NCBI RefSeq assembly: GCF_021134715.1
Contig: NC_060017.1
Span: 7,130,001-7,194,000, forward strand
Reading direction: 5' to 3'
Source of the DNA: Daphnia pulex
Taxonomy: Eukaryota; Arthropoda; Branchiopoda; Diplostraca; Daphniidae
Length of the DNA: 64,000 nucleotides
Shown: positions 1 to 12,800 of the stretch, piece after piece
How positions within the stretch are numbered: the first letter of the stretch is position 1
Layout: each line of letters starts with the position of its first letter
Translations under genes and position numbers: made by a program
The notes under the pieces: generated by a model
What the model saw: only the letters and a program-made list of their open reading frames with translations
What the model was told of the DNA's origin: nothing
Database searches by the model: none

Positions 1-3000
1 GAATATAACTACAGTGTACATGTTCAAAATGAGCGATTATCCGCCAAGGTCTCGTATCTATACTGATGATGAAAAGTGATCATAATCGAGGGACCCAGGA
101 TTACATCATTTGACTATTAGGAACGCAGGCAATCATTATATAATCATTTGTTAGCATCTATATTATCCTATCCTCCGTATCCACATGCGAATTTATCCCT
201 AATTGAAATCCTTTATTTAAAAAAAATTTGTTTTCAACCAAAAGTTTGATTATACTACGAAATAATTTCTCGTGTATTAGTCAGTGACTATACGAATGAA
301 TTAATCACTTGGACGACGCAATAAGTAAAAGTGTTTTTCTTGTTTTGGAACTGAAATTATTGGCAAAGAATAAAATACCTTAGGCGTAGTCCCACTTTCG
401 GACACAACACCTGGCGGATTGTTATTCCTTTTACGCTTTTAAAAAATAAATAGAGATTTGTAGAGTGAGTGTATGAGATTGGCAGATTCCCAAATTCTTT
501 TTTAAAAAAATAATTTTGTTTTTCCTTTCACGCGCGAAAAAAAAATTGGACACGCCATATGGAACAACAAAATAAAAATGTTGGTGGAGGGATAAAGTTT
601 TTTTTTTTAAATAAGTATAGACGTGGGAAATTGCCAACGTCACACAATGTTGGCGACACCATGGCCAATCTTGCGCTATATAGCTAGGCTACACACTGTC
701 CAGCTCAGACACAAAGGAAATAAATCGAAAGAATATTTGGAATTCTTTTCAAGCTGATGTATAACGTTATTATATAATACCGCCGCCGCTATAGATAATC
801 TCATCGTATTCTCGTTTATGAATGTCTGCTGTCGGCGAAACATGTCTCCGACACTTACGGCGCGCACAATCATAATTCCACTCGGCTTGTGTACAAGTTA
901 TTTTGTTTTCGGAGATATATATAACGTCGTTACACGTTTCTCTCTCGAGTTTCACGCACCACATAGTCTCACCCGTATTGCTTTGAGGCATTGATCGTTA
1001 CTCTTTTCCCAGTAATTGACTTAGCCGTCTATATCAAGACACACACCATCTTTCATCAACTTTCAGTCTAGCGGAGAAAGTTCATGTTGCTATAATAATA
1101 CAATTGCTAATAATTGAGAGAAGCGGAACAAAAGGACCCAACCGCACTTGAATAACATATATCCCAGCATCTGCTGTTGTTTAATATTTTCTTCCTATAA
1201 CGTGATTAGACATCTCTCTGATATATAGACCTGTAGGGTGCTGTGAATTGCGTGGATTGAATAGAGAAAGTCGTACACGACACGGAGCCAGGAAATAACA
1301 AGTTGCCTATTCTCTATATAGATGAATCGAGTATAGTGCGACGACGGAAATATAAGGAGCGCGTTGATTGAATTCCGCGCGGCGGGACGGATAAATAGAA
1401 TCAACACAGCAGAGCTCGGCTGACATCGTCTCTCGAGATCAAACGGCGTGACGCTCTGAATCTTGTCTTGGCCAACTCAAAGAAAAGATATATTTATGGC
1501 TATAATAAAGAGAACTATATGCTGCCAAAGGCGTTGTGTCGTTTCGTTTTGAACGCGCCATCGCGGTAGGAGGTTAGGTTATCAGTTCAAAAAACATTTA
1601 AAAAAGGGCGCCAATACTTATTTTACTATACACGCCGACTGCGGGGAATGCGATTTCAATCGCTTAACTGATGGCATAGTCCAAAAGACACACAGTGCGC
1701 AGTTGAGATTGACAGGCAGGGGTTTTTTTTAAAGCTGTTGCTCCATTATTTATTGGCTTACGTCAGCATCTTCTCGTCCTATCGGTCTCGGGATATCGTG
1801 AAAGCGCGGTTATTCGGTGTCGTATGTTGTGTTGTTTTCCACATTGCAGTTCAGTTAGACTCCTCGGATTCCCTTTGATCATCAGACACAACAACACAAC
1901 GCCCCGTTTGATTTCTCATCTCATTAAGTTCGGTACAACCCAATGCGCATCTTGATAGTCTCAGATTAGTTGAGGTGATGTGTGAAAAGCAGCTTCGAAT
2001 TCCCGCCATGTTTTCCGTATCGCATTCCACAATTTTTGGCAAAGGATGTGATGACACACACGCACATTATCGTGCAGCTAATAACACTCTGAGTTGTTAT
2101 TTCGGAACAAAGTCTGACGCCGATAGATTGCTGTGCAGGATGCTGCAACAACAAGTTACCTTGGGTCGTTGATTGACAAACCGCACGCCTCAGATATTTA
2201 TTATGCCAATTTCATCTTTCTATACGGCTATATATGTGTGCATCGCTTTCTATACAGCAATAATGTAGTGCTTGGCGGGAATGAATGCGTGTTGACCGAG
2301 ACTGGATGGATGCTGTTGGTATGCCGCAAGCGAATTGGAAAGTTGCGGTTGGACGACTCTCGTTCATTTGATATTTCAGGGATTCTTTATGGCCGACAGT
2401 CATGTAACCGGTTCTTGTCGATTACGAAAAGTGCCACTCGATCGACTAGAGCCTTTTGCCATAACTTATTAACGGGTATATTCGGGAGAATCGACAGCAA
2501 GAGAGACATTCGATCTTCGAGTTTTCCATTCGGTTGTCATTACATAAATTATTGGTTTGAGACCTTTTAGACGATGGGGAAAAACCTTTAAACAGCTGTC
2601 TGGCAGCAGAAGAGTTTGATCAACATTTTTACAGTCTAGTGAACACCACCATAGAATTAAGCTAATCAATGTTAGTTTAACAAATATTCAAATGCGACTT
2701 ACCTATAATCAACCAGCGATAGAACTTTCTCGTCGAAGCGTAGACAAGTCAATTCAGCTTGTTTCAGCCAATAATAAACTCGTTTTTTTCCCTACGTGAT
2801 GAGGTATTTTCGCCCGTTTAACAGTAAAAAGTTCATGCACGTTTTGTAGGATAAAACGGGATAGAACTTGGTGAGAAATCGGCCATTAACATCAGAGTTT
2901 GTAAGATTTGTCATGGCCCTCTGCACTTGAGACTTTTTCGGACAAGAACCTGCTGTGTTAAATAATCTAATAGACCAACACTCAAGTGCGTCTCAACGCT

Positions 3001-4262
3001 CGGCTAGCGCTGAACTGGCAGATCGTCGTCCGTCTTCTCCACTTTTTAGCGAGAGCGGCCGGGCGGCGACCCGGGAGCCTTGCGCGATGGCGCGGAATCG
3101 GTGCGCAATTTCTCTTCCTACTGCATGTGTGTCTGGGAGATCTGAACATGTTTCTGTCGATTCCGATAGACGTTTATTCTTTGCCATTTTCACACGAGTC
3201 TCTGCTTTGCTCAGCTGGCCAGTGCAAGATTGGATCGCATCAGGATTATTTTTCTATTATTTTTGGTGAGCATTACGCTGTATTAGTTTGGACAGTGCTG
3301 ATGGCCGTGTCGACTGGACTACTTATTACATATAGAGCTGCTGCTGTATAACCAATGACAATATGAAAAGTCTTGGGCTCCGGCTACTTATTTCTATTTG
3401 ATCATACATCAACGCGATGGAACTGCTGTATAGCCATATGGGAATCCTTTTGCTTTAATGTTTTAGTTTCACAAGATTTGTGTGACGCGCCTAATATTGA
3501 TCTTTAGTGACTTATTTCTTTCCCCCAACAAAATCGAGCATGAATGAATCTACTTGTCAGCAACTTGGGGGACTGGTGCACATGAATTATTTACTTTTCT
3601 GTGAATTGCACGCAGCTTTTCGAGCATTGTCATTCAGTTCCGCCGCCAGCGTATAGATATGCGGAACTCGCATTCAAATCGAAGTCTTCCTTAGCTATGA
3701 ATAGGCATGTACACTGACGAGTTTTGGGGGCTCAAAATGGGTATGGCGTGTTTGTTTCAACTAAAAGTGCGACAGTCCGTACTGCGGTTGAATATGCGAT
3801 TCTCACCGTGAATATTTGAAAATCCCGCGGGATGTATTTTATGGGTCATTGGGTTCGTTAGCGGTTTTCAAAGCGGTCATGGGAAATTGTTTAGAAAAAA
3901 GTTGTTAAAGGGATTAATTTGCTATAAAAGATGTCATTATGCATTATGCATTTAGGTTGAGGAGCTTTTCACAGTCTTTCATAAAAGTTGAGAAAATAGC
4001 AAGACGACATTTTAAAATTTTGTCATAAGAAATACTGCAAAAGCTGCAAAAATATTCATGGATACATTATGTATTATTGCGAAGAACTTTTTATTGGTTG
4101 GTTTTTAACTTTTATCTTGCTTTTCTTTCGAATTTGAAAAATTAGCAAAATCTCATGAGATTATTAATTCCTCCGGCAGGTGGCGTTGATAAAAGTAACT
4201 TTGTGTTGCTGTCCAGAGGAAAAGCAAAACACACAAACGAAGTATATAACGTGGCAAAAGAA
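1..4262. other. Upstream spacer, no supported gene
   Basis: AT-rich sequence with only short open frames and none that I recognise. TATA-like stretches occur near 672-690 and 1310-1325 without a convincing partner exon. A GC-rich patch at about 3040-3115 sits inside overlapping frames of 104 and 121 codons (2955-3351), which match nothing I know. The last 100-200 bases probably contain the promoter and 5' UTR of the BSD-domain gene that starts at 4263. Confidence 0.5.
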
Positions 4263-5869
4263 ATGGCTGAAGCACCCGATGTACCCAAGTAAACAAGATT
4301 TAATTCGTGCTTTTGTCATTTTTTTTAGTTCGTTTTCTTTAATGAGAAAGTGTTTCTTTGTCATTTTCTTGTGTTTTCAGAGAGGAACCTGTTGAAGAGG
4401 CTACTCAAAGCGATTCATGGTGGGGATCCAGTTGGCTGCAAGCAGCCAAGAATAAGGTGATCTAATTACCCCATTGATGTTGTTTGATCAGCTGTTCAAT
4501 ATGTTTAAATATGTAAGTCTGAAAATCATTTTTATTTTTGGAAATTAGTCTGTAGAAGTATTTGACACAGTGAGAAAAGATGTCAATGAACTGGCTCAAA
4601 CTGCCAAAGATAAGGTATGTTGTTTGTTTAAGTTTGCTCAGTATAAGTTGTAACTATTGCTTCATTGTAGTCTGCCGAAGTTTACGATTATGTCAGAAAA
4701 GATTTTGATGAGTTCACTCAGACTGTCTCTGAAGAAGTGAGCACCACAGCCACAGCTTTAAAGGAGAAATTGAAGGTATAACTTTAATTCAACTTTACGA
4801 AACTATTTTCCTTAAAAATTTTCTTGTTATTAGATTGACGATTCAAGTGGAACAGCTGCAACTGTAAAGCGAAGCGTAACCTCTTTCCTCAATCAAGTTT
4901 CTGATGTTTTCTACATTCCTCCAGAGGATGATGATGAGCCAATATTTTTAGACCGCCTAACAGCCATCATTTATACATTGGGTAGTGATCCTGCAACTTT
5001 CCTGGTGAATCCTGATGAAGCTGAGTTTGAGGCTTGGCAGGAATCTTTGAACCTTGAATCACAGCAGGAAGATATTGCTGCTTTAATGGCAAACAATGAG
5101 AAATTACGTAATAATTTCGAAACGCTTGTCCCATCTAAGGTGTGACCGTTCTTTCGTTTTGTTGTAACAGTGAACAAGTAATGTTAAATTTTTTTACTAG
5201 GTGTCAGAGGCTATGTTTTGGGCACGATACTTGTTCCGCATACATGTTGTTCGGGAGGAAGAGACCAAAAGACAAATCATCCGAAAAGAAGCTCAAATTC
5301 GAGCCCAAGCTGACACCAAGGCAAATGATTTGAACTGGGATGATGGTAAAACATTTATTCACAATTGGGAAAACCCCAATTACTTGTAAAATCTAAAAAT
5401 GTTTTTCAATATTTGTAGATGAAGCATTGATGACCACCCCTGAAGAAATTCCAGAAGAACTTCAAAGTAAACTGCTGGCCGAGTATGAAAAGGAATGCCA
5501 AGTTCGACTTTCAAGTGACGATAAAGGTGAATTGAAGTGCAAGGAGAAAGGCGACATGGTATTGGTCTCAAGATCAGGTGAAAGTGGAAGCACTTCACCT
5601 GGAAAAGGTAAAGCATTGAAGTAATTGGGCACCTAATGGTTTGTTAATCATTTGCTTTCGATTGAAGTAGAAAGCAGCAACGAAGATGACTGGGAAGAAG
5701 CTGTTGCGCCCGTCGTTCAGCCCAAGGAACCGGTGAAGGCGACACAGAAATCTCCCCAGAAATCCCCACAGAAGTCTCCCCAGAAATCGGCTAAAAAGGT
5801 ATCGACTACAATTTCTTCTTTCCTAAGAATGTAACTGACAAAAATTGTCTTTTACTCTTTGTTTAGTGA
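4263..5869 (+). CDS. BSDC1: BSD domain-containing protein 1 homologue (BSDC1-like)
   Basis: Nine exons: 4263-4288, 4381-4456, 4549-4614, 4671-4775, 4834-5139, 5201-5345, 5419-5607, 5671-5798 and 5867-5869. They join in frame to about 347 residues. The N-terminus carries the SWWGSSWLQAAKNK motif followed by amphipathic helical repeats, as in animal BSDC1. The BSD domain spans roughly residues 143-215 (SDPATFL, EAWQESL, then the WARYLFRIH block across an exon join). An acidic EDDWEE patch lies near residue 309. The tail ends in four KSPQ-type units encoded by 12-bp DNA repeats. The start is chosen because exon 1 (MAEAPDVPK) joins exon 2 through a phase-2 intron with good splice sites. If the last intron is not removed, the protein ends instead at 5834. 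Exact molecular role is unknown; BSD domains also occur in TFIIH p62 and synapse-associated proteins. Confidence 0.88.
5745..5792 (+). repeat. 12-bp coding repeat (KSPQ units)
   Basis: About four copies of a 12-bp unit of the form cagaaatctccc near the 3' end of the BSDC1-like coding region. They encode QKSP repeats and are probably variable in copy number. Confidence 0.7.
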
Positions 5870-6540
5870 TAAACTGGATGCGATGAACGTTGGGATCAAT
5901 TACTTTGAAAAAATTACAAGCACACCGCGTATTCTTTTTGGGATTTTCGTTGAATTTTGCTGTAAATTCTATATATCATCTCTTCCCTATATACTTTCAA
6001 TTTCATTAGCAAGCGATTTAAAAAACAAACAATCTGTTAACGACGATGGATGCGCTATTGTAACCAAGTTTTTGAATTTCCCATCAAGCCTTTAAAAACT
6101 GCGCTAGTTACAACTGCATACAGGACTTTCTTATGATTTCAGTTTTGTATCATGGATAATGGTATATCAAATATCAGCCGGTCATTAGCACGGAATATAT
6201 TATTATTTACTAATATCGTTTTTGTGCGTTTCTCTTTTATCACTCGAGCATTTGTTTGTCAGAAACTTTTATCTTTTAAAAAGCTGTAGTTGCACCACCA
6301 GCAGCCCAGTCACATCGTCTGTGTCAGATGATTTATCACACAGACTCTGTGTCAGCTGACAAAATTTTCTTTTTTTAAAAATGTTTTCAAACTCTTTGTT
6401 CGTTTCGTATTCCATTTCAGGCAGTTCTTTCTTTTTTTCGTTTAGTTGTTGTAACCAAACCGCTGTATGGGCTCGTCTATCGGGAGACTATTTTATCTAT
6501 TATCTTCTAAAATAAAATAAAATTAAGAATTTGTTATCCG
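5870..6540 (+). other. Probable 3' UTR of the BSDC1-like gene
   Basis: No coding potential is seen. Two overlapping AATAAA hexamers at 6511-6521 are the first canonical polyadenylation signals after the stop, giving a 3' UTR of about 650 nt. No transcript data are available. Confidence 0.45.
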
Positions 6541-9500
6541 ATCGAAGAATAGAATCTTGACAGCTGTTTTGAAAACAATATCGATCAGGCTTTTGAATTC
6601 GGATAACAGGTTGTAAAATGAAAGAAAACTTTCGGGATTTCCATGCCGTACATATAACAAAAGCCGTTCTTAGATTGTTGTTTTTAACAAATCAGCCAGT
6701 ATATGGATATTTTTATCTATTATTTGATATTACGACTTAGTAAAAGTAAAAGGTCAATCTCCAAAATGTTAAGGTTGACTTTTCAGAAATCCATTTCTTT
6801 TCGTTTCCTGACCCAAATCGCCGATCGATCCAGTTTTCCCTTATAAAATGCGATTACTCTTATCCTAAACATTTTTTTACTTCCGTACATTTGAACTTAA
6901 CGGGGTACCGCGCTCAAGATCAGAGTCTAGTTCTCCCGACATTGCGGATACCCCGTAAAAATTTGTCTTGTCTGTTATCGAGTTGAATTCCAACGTCGAA
7001 AATAGGTCACAGCTGAATTAGGACTCCCTAAAAATAAATCACGTGATAGGACAAAGGAATGACAAAGCTGTTCAACATCAGTGATTCGTTAAAAAAATCA
7101 GCTTTCAGCGTAAAAGGTGCATTCAAGGCTTGCGAAACAGGAAGAAAATTCCTTTTACGTACATTTTTATTTATACAAATGAGTCACTATGTTGACGGTT
7201 CCGGAAAAAAACAAAAAACAACACAAGATATTCGTATTCACGTTTTTCGTGAAATCTGATTTTTCACGAACGTTTCTCCCTTCGAGATGCCCATGTGACG
7301 TGAGATAGTAAATTGTCGTGATTGATACCCTCCTTGAAGGAGGGACACTGTATATGTTTACTCGTGAGCGATGCAATGACAACCGCTTGAACAAGAAATA
7401 TGTCAGCAGATGGAAACAAAACGACTGCCAGTTTGAGATGTTCTTGTTAGTTATTTTCGTGCTGTCCTCACCCGTGAAATGTTGAAATATTTTTGGCAAT
7501 TATTTATGATTGGCTATTGTTTGCGCCCTTTTATCATCCCAGTGAAAAATTATCGCTTGCGTCTGGGCATATACTGACAGACCACTGCGCATTTACTTGA
7601 TGAATTCGTATGTAAACTTGATTATTGCGCGTTTTCATGGCCATTTTTATCCGCCTCTGGTGGCAACTTCATACGGTAGTGGAATCAAATCTTCCGCGCC
7701 ACAACCCAGCGTGACGTCATTGACGTCCTTGAACCGACTGCAGAGAACACGACGAAACAAGAAAATGTTAAGAGCTTTTCCATCAGTCGTCACAAACTAA
7801 TAGCTATTTAATGAGTCATTTTTATGCATAAATTCATACAGTTTCTAGGAAAGATGTCAGTTTGTTTCACGTTCACGAAACCATGTGTTACGCGGATCCG
7901 TAATACGCAAAATCTACTATCGACGAGCTTCCAACAGGTGGCGGAACGTTGGTTGGCTGTGGTGATGCTTCTTTTATAAACAATCAACATCATCAACATA
8001 TCAAGAGAGCTAAGTATCTACTCCACTTTTTTGAGTATATACCCCATGACGTAATTTCAATGTGTAACTACGTTTCAATCCACAGGAATTTCACCTCCAG
8101 CGAGATAATTAAAGTTATTACTGCTCCGGTCTCTTGAATTATACACCCCGCCCAAGGCCAGTACCACCAATTTTATATCTACTGTTCACTAGAAAAAAAA
8201 TGGCCTTTCCGTCTTTCTTTCGCCATGTAGCTATATACTTCAAAGAACATGTACATTCGGGAAAATCCCATCCAATTTTCATTGACTCCACGTGTTATTG
8301 ACCGTATTATATGCAAGTTGTCAAAGTTTCAGCAACAGATTGATTGAAATCTGACCCCAGCAACATCAGCCATCAACGTGTTGTGGGTACAGATATGTTA
8401 TTCAACCCCTGGTTTTCGTAATTTAAAGAGATAAACAAATTTGATAAGAGCATCAACAACAAGCGCGTGATTGATTGACTCATAACCAAAATAACATATT
8501 TGTCGATTTTGTGTTTTTGTCAATAGAAGCTGTTCCGCCATCCATACCCACCAACGGGCAAGGTCGAGTTTCTTTTTCGAGAAATTTCTCTGGGTACATC
8601 CCATCAAACTCTTCCTCCTCCTCCTTTGATAAACAAAAAAAGAAAAATGGCTGCCGGTTCGGTTTTCATTCGTCGGGACAAAGAAAGAGCAAAGAAAAAT
8701 AACTAAAGTTCTTTTTCTTATGGTATTTTATGGCGCCAACCGACAACTTGCCTCCCAGCAACCAAAATGCCAAGGGAAATGCTACCTAAGAAATCTGCAG
8801 CTAGGTATTAGCCTGGCGTGATTCTCTCATTTTTTAATTTGTGTGTGTGTGACTGTGTGTGTGCTGAGTTGGGTTCGATGTCACATAATCACGAGTTGGT
8901 ATCCCTCTCGTCTTTTGTATCCCAAACTTTATTTTTCACGAAATGAAACCAGAGATCTGAACGCGATTGAATTACTCAACAAAATCAGAAAAATAAAGGG
9001 GGTGGGTCAACTGTGACGAACAAAATATAATTTAAAAAACAAAAACAAAAACAAAGTTATTTAACAGTCGGCTGACAGGAGTAGGTCAGGTGTGCTGTAC
9101 CTGGTGATGAATTTCCAAATTTGTCATTTTTGTTTTTCTCCCGAAAAAGTGAAATCGCTCGTCATTTGTTCAAAGAGAAAAAAGTGTGATTTTATATTAT
9201 TTAAAAAAAATGCCGGGATAAAAAGAACAAAAGAAAAGGAGAGGGTGGGTGAACGAGGTTGCATGTATTATTGAAAAAAATATATAAAAAAGCCGGTTCG
9301 TCGTCGTCGGGAGTTGCCGAGCTGGGTTGGGAAATGGGCGATAAGATACACAGTGTGTCTCGTGTGTGTGTACCCTGCAGTCAGCTGAGAACCGTCAGAG
9401 GAGCTAGTCGCTCTCCTTCGCTGCTCCGCACACACACGACACACGACCACCGCTGCAACAACAACACGCTGCTCCATCATTCCCGCAATAAATAAGAAGG

Positions 9501-9844
9501 CGCCTGATTTTTATTATCGTGTGTTTCCTTTCGTCCTCGTTTTATTTGTAAGAAAAAGAATTATTCGTCCAATTCCTGTTGGGGTTGGTTGTTTTTAATT
9601 TTTTCGTGGGCAACTTACATCTCAGTCGCCGCCATCTGCGTTCAATCCCGTTTGGTAAATCCCCCGTCACTCGGCAAGTGGGCCGTTGTGTTTTGTGTGT
9701 TTCGGTGTTGTTCAACGTTCACCCCACCACCGTTACATAACCGACTCTTCTTCTCTCTCCTGTTGCTCGGAGAAGAAAAAGTTTCTCGTGAACTAGAACT
9801 TCTGACATTCACCAGCAGACAAATCTCTTCCCGAAAAAAATAAA
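6541..9844. other. Intergenic region and 5' UTR/promoter of ClC-A
   Basis: No gene recognised. A perfect inverted repeat, ccctccttgaaggaggg, lies near 7328-7346, and a TG-rich run near 8840-8865. From about 9300 onward the sequence becomes less AT-rich and runs without a recognisable splice acceptor into the first coding exon of ClC-A at 9845. The 5' UTR and promoter are therefore most likely within about 9300-9844. No clear TATA box was identified. Confidence 0.4.
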
Positions 9845-12800
9845 ATGGCGACTGACCAGATTCAAGGAGAGCTGGAACTCGGCTATCAACACACGTTGGT
9901 AAGTTATATTGCAAGACTTGATTATAATATACTTCGTACACTGTGCCCGAGCTCTTTGTTCCAACAACGAGCACGAGAGTGGATATTTCCTGATTGCTCT
10001 ATATGTAAATGAACGTTGTAGTCTCTTGTTCTATCAACAAGTTGCCCTTGGAAGTTGTTTTTTTTTTAAAGCTAGTTTCTTGGGAAATGTTATTCTTTTA
10101 AGCTGATATCTCTTTTCACTTGCTGCCAATGTTTCTGTTTTGTTCGTGATTTTGAACGCGGAAATATTGTTTGACATGGAAACTGGTTACAACGATTGAT
10201 TTCGAATCTTTTCTCTCTGCCTGAGAGCTACAGGTGTTTTTTGTTTTTCATAAAAGGACTTTGTGAGTTGGAACTATTTAGCCAAACTAACAACACAAAG
10301 CTAAATGTTTTCCTTTTTTGACCTTGTCTGGAAGAATCAGTTTCAAAATTGTTTGGGGTTTTTTTTTATCTTTTCGAATTAAGTTTTTGTCGGGTGCCAA
10401 TGACCTGCAATTAAAGCTCTCTTCACGGCCAGACACGGCTTTAGTCGTACCAGGTACGAAAATGCAAAAGAGAAGAAAGAAAAAGAAATATAGTTTTAAA
10501 AAAAGAAGAAGAGAAGAAAAGTAAAGTGGCGAGCCACCGTGTTGACGTTCGGTAACAGCCGAGGGGGTTCGCGGGACTCCCGCTGCAAGGAGTGGTCACA
10601 TTTTGGGGCTATAATGCCGCGGGGTTGAAGGTAGAATAACAAAAAAAAACGTGAATGTCGTTTCGTTCGTGTTGTTGCCAAGCCAAAAAAAAAACCTTGT
10701 TTTTGTTATTCACTTTGAACGGAAAAAATTTAATGCCAAAGCACATTTTGTTTAAATTCACGACCAGATAATGAGCTTGATTGAATTCAATTTTTTCTTT
10801 CTTTTTTTTCCGGGAGAAATTGATGTTTTTGTGGGCCACCATCACGAGCGCGTACAACATTCAAGCGCGTGATTGATAATGGACATTTGAGAGTTTTTCG
10901 GTGGGAGATTTTGCATTGTGTTAACCTAATTCAATCTAAAGAGATGAAAGGCTGGGTTCATTGTAGACGTTTAATTCTTTTTATTATTTCTTGCACGTTG
11001 CGATTGGGCTCGTGACACGCCCAAGTCATAAATGAAAGATAAGAAATGGCATAAAAGTATCACACGGATGAAAAGACGACCCCCCTCTCGTATTCGCTTT
11101 TTCCAGTTTGAACAGATTTGATGACCAAACACAACACCAAGGCAATAACAATCATAATATTAACAGCAATCTTGGATCATGTGATGATGAAATATCTTAT
11201 CACTCGGGTCTAACGCGCGTGACACTTGAATAAAACGCCGACCTCTGAATCGTCGCTTCTTTAGACTGATTTTGCGTGCGCTTTATAGTGTTGTTTGTTT
11301 CCCCAAAGGGATGACGTAATCGTTCAATGTAGACTCTTTTATCTCCTGGATGTTTCTTTTTTCTCAAAACAACAAAAAATTGAATTTTCTACTGTCGTGC
11401 ATCTTTTTTCCTGTTTTCTATTTTCGAATCTTTAATGAATTTACAACATTCGGACATTTCTTTAGACTGCGCAGCGTGAGGTTGCATATGATTCACGCTT
11501 GGGGCAACAACTAACGCGGGATTGAGGAAGAAGCAACATCATTTTTACACATAGTCTCTCTCCTCTTTCTGACACACGTCTCATGTTCTTGACTCACAGA
11601 CACCTTTTTTTCCCAGATATCTTTTTAAAAATTCACTTTCACTTGAAATTCTAGTCCCGACGCCTGCTGATGATGATAGAAACGAGAGATGACCTAGCCG
11701 AAGGCTTCCAATTCCTTTTGGGTTTTTTGGCGTTACTTCAATTGGTGTTTTCCTTGCTCTTGTAGAAGCTAGCTGTGGCGTCATGCGAATAGCATTATTC
11801 AAATGAAGTATATGGGTTTTACCGGCGATGTTTCAAATATTGGCAAGGAAGCGGAGGGACTTTTGGAATTTTTTAAAAGAACTTTCACAGGCCTTGCTTC
11901 AGTGGGTAATTTATCTATTGGACATAATATCAGGTAGCTAGCTCTCTCTCTCTGTTGGCTAACTATTACGGTGGAACGATTCCTGAATGAAAGTTTTTTC
12001 TCTGCCTTTTTCCGATGTTGCAAATCCGCAAAGACATTGGTCGATTTTTTTGAAGGAAGGAAAAGTAGAGAAAGTTTTCGTGTATTTTTCTTTCTCCCAG
12101 TAATCATTTTTTTATTTTATTTTTTCCTATTAGAAACGGAAAGTTGTGATTGGTATTTTACTCGGAATTAATAAAACAAGTCGAACTAGAAGGAGAAAGC
12201 GATCTTCCCTTTTTCAAAATTGTTTTTAAACGTACAAGTGCATTTCCCCCGCTGTACGGTAAAAGTCCGTTTTGCTCTTGTTATATTTTATCTTCCAACC
12301 GCGATAATAAATAAGGTCAAGATTTCTTGGTCGCCGTATTTCTTTTCTTTTTCCGCCCAAAGTGGACCCCTCGATATGTTTATTCAAAAGCAGCTGCTTC
12401 ACGTTGGCCGAGATTATGCTGACGGGATTCTATTGTTATGAAATCCTATCTGCTAGCGGAGACTCTCACGAACAGGAAAGAATTAATTGCTATTGGGTAG
12501 AAGAAGAAGAACACAATCGCGATTCAGCCTAATTTTTGGTTTTGTAAATTCATCACCTGATAAGAGAGAGAAATAAAACGATTATCGGGAGCTATTCTGT
12601 GGGAAATGGAGTAAGATGTTTGTATCAAATTGTTTTATTTTTTCGGGGGATAATCAGTTGAGACTTTTTTTTGGCGTGTGATAGTTAGCACGGGGAGGAG
12701 ATTAATAATACCTTTCGGCTGGCATTTATTGTCCGTCGTGTCACGAAAATTAACTTTCTGGCCTCTGGGTAGTGTTACTATAGTGTTGCCCCCGCGCAAA

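Noticed and set aside
2133-2570. 145-codon plus-strand open frame
   Set aside because: No recognisable family and overlapping frames on the other strand; composition looks like chance.
2955-3351. Overlapping 104- and 121-codon frames with hydrophobic segments
   Set aside because: Two frames of the same GC-rich patch are equally open; neither has recognisable features.
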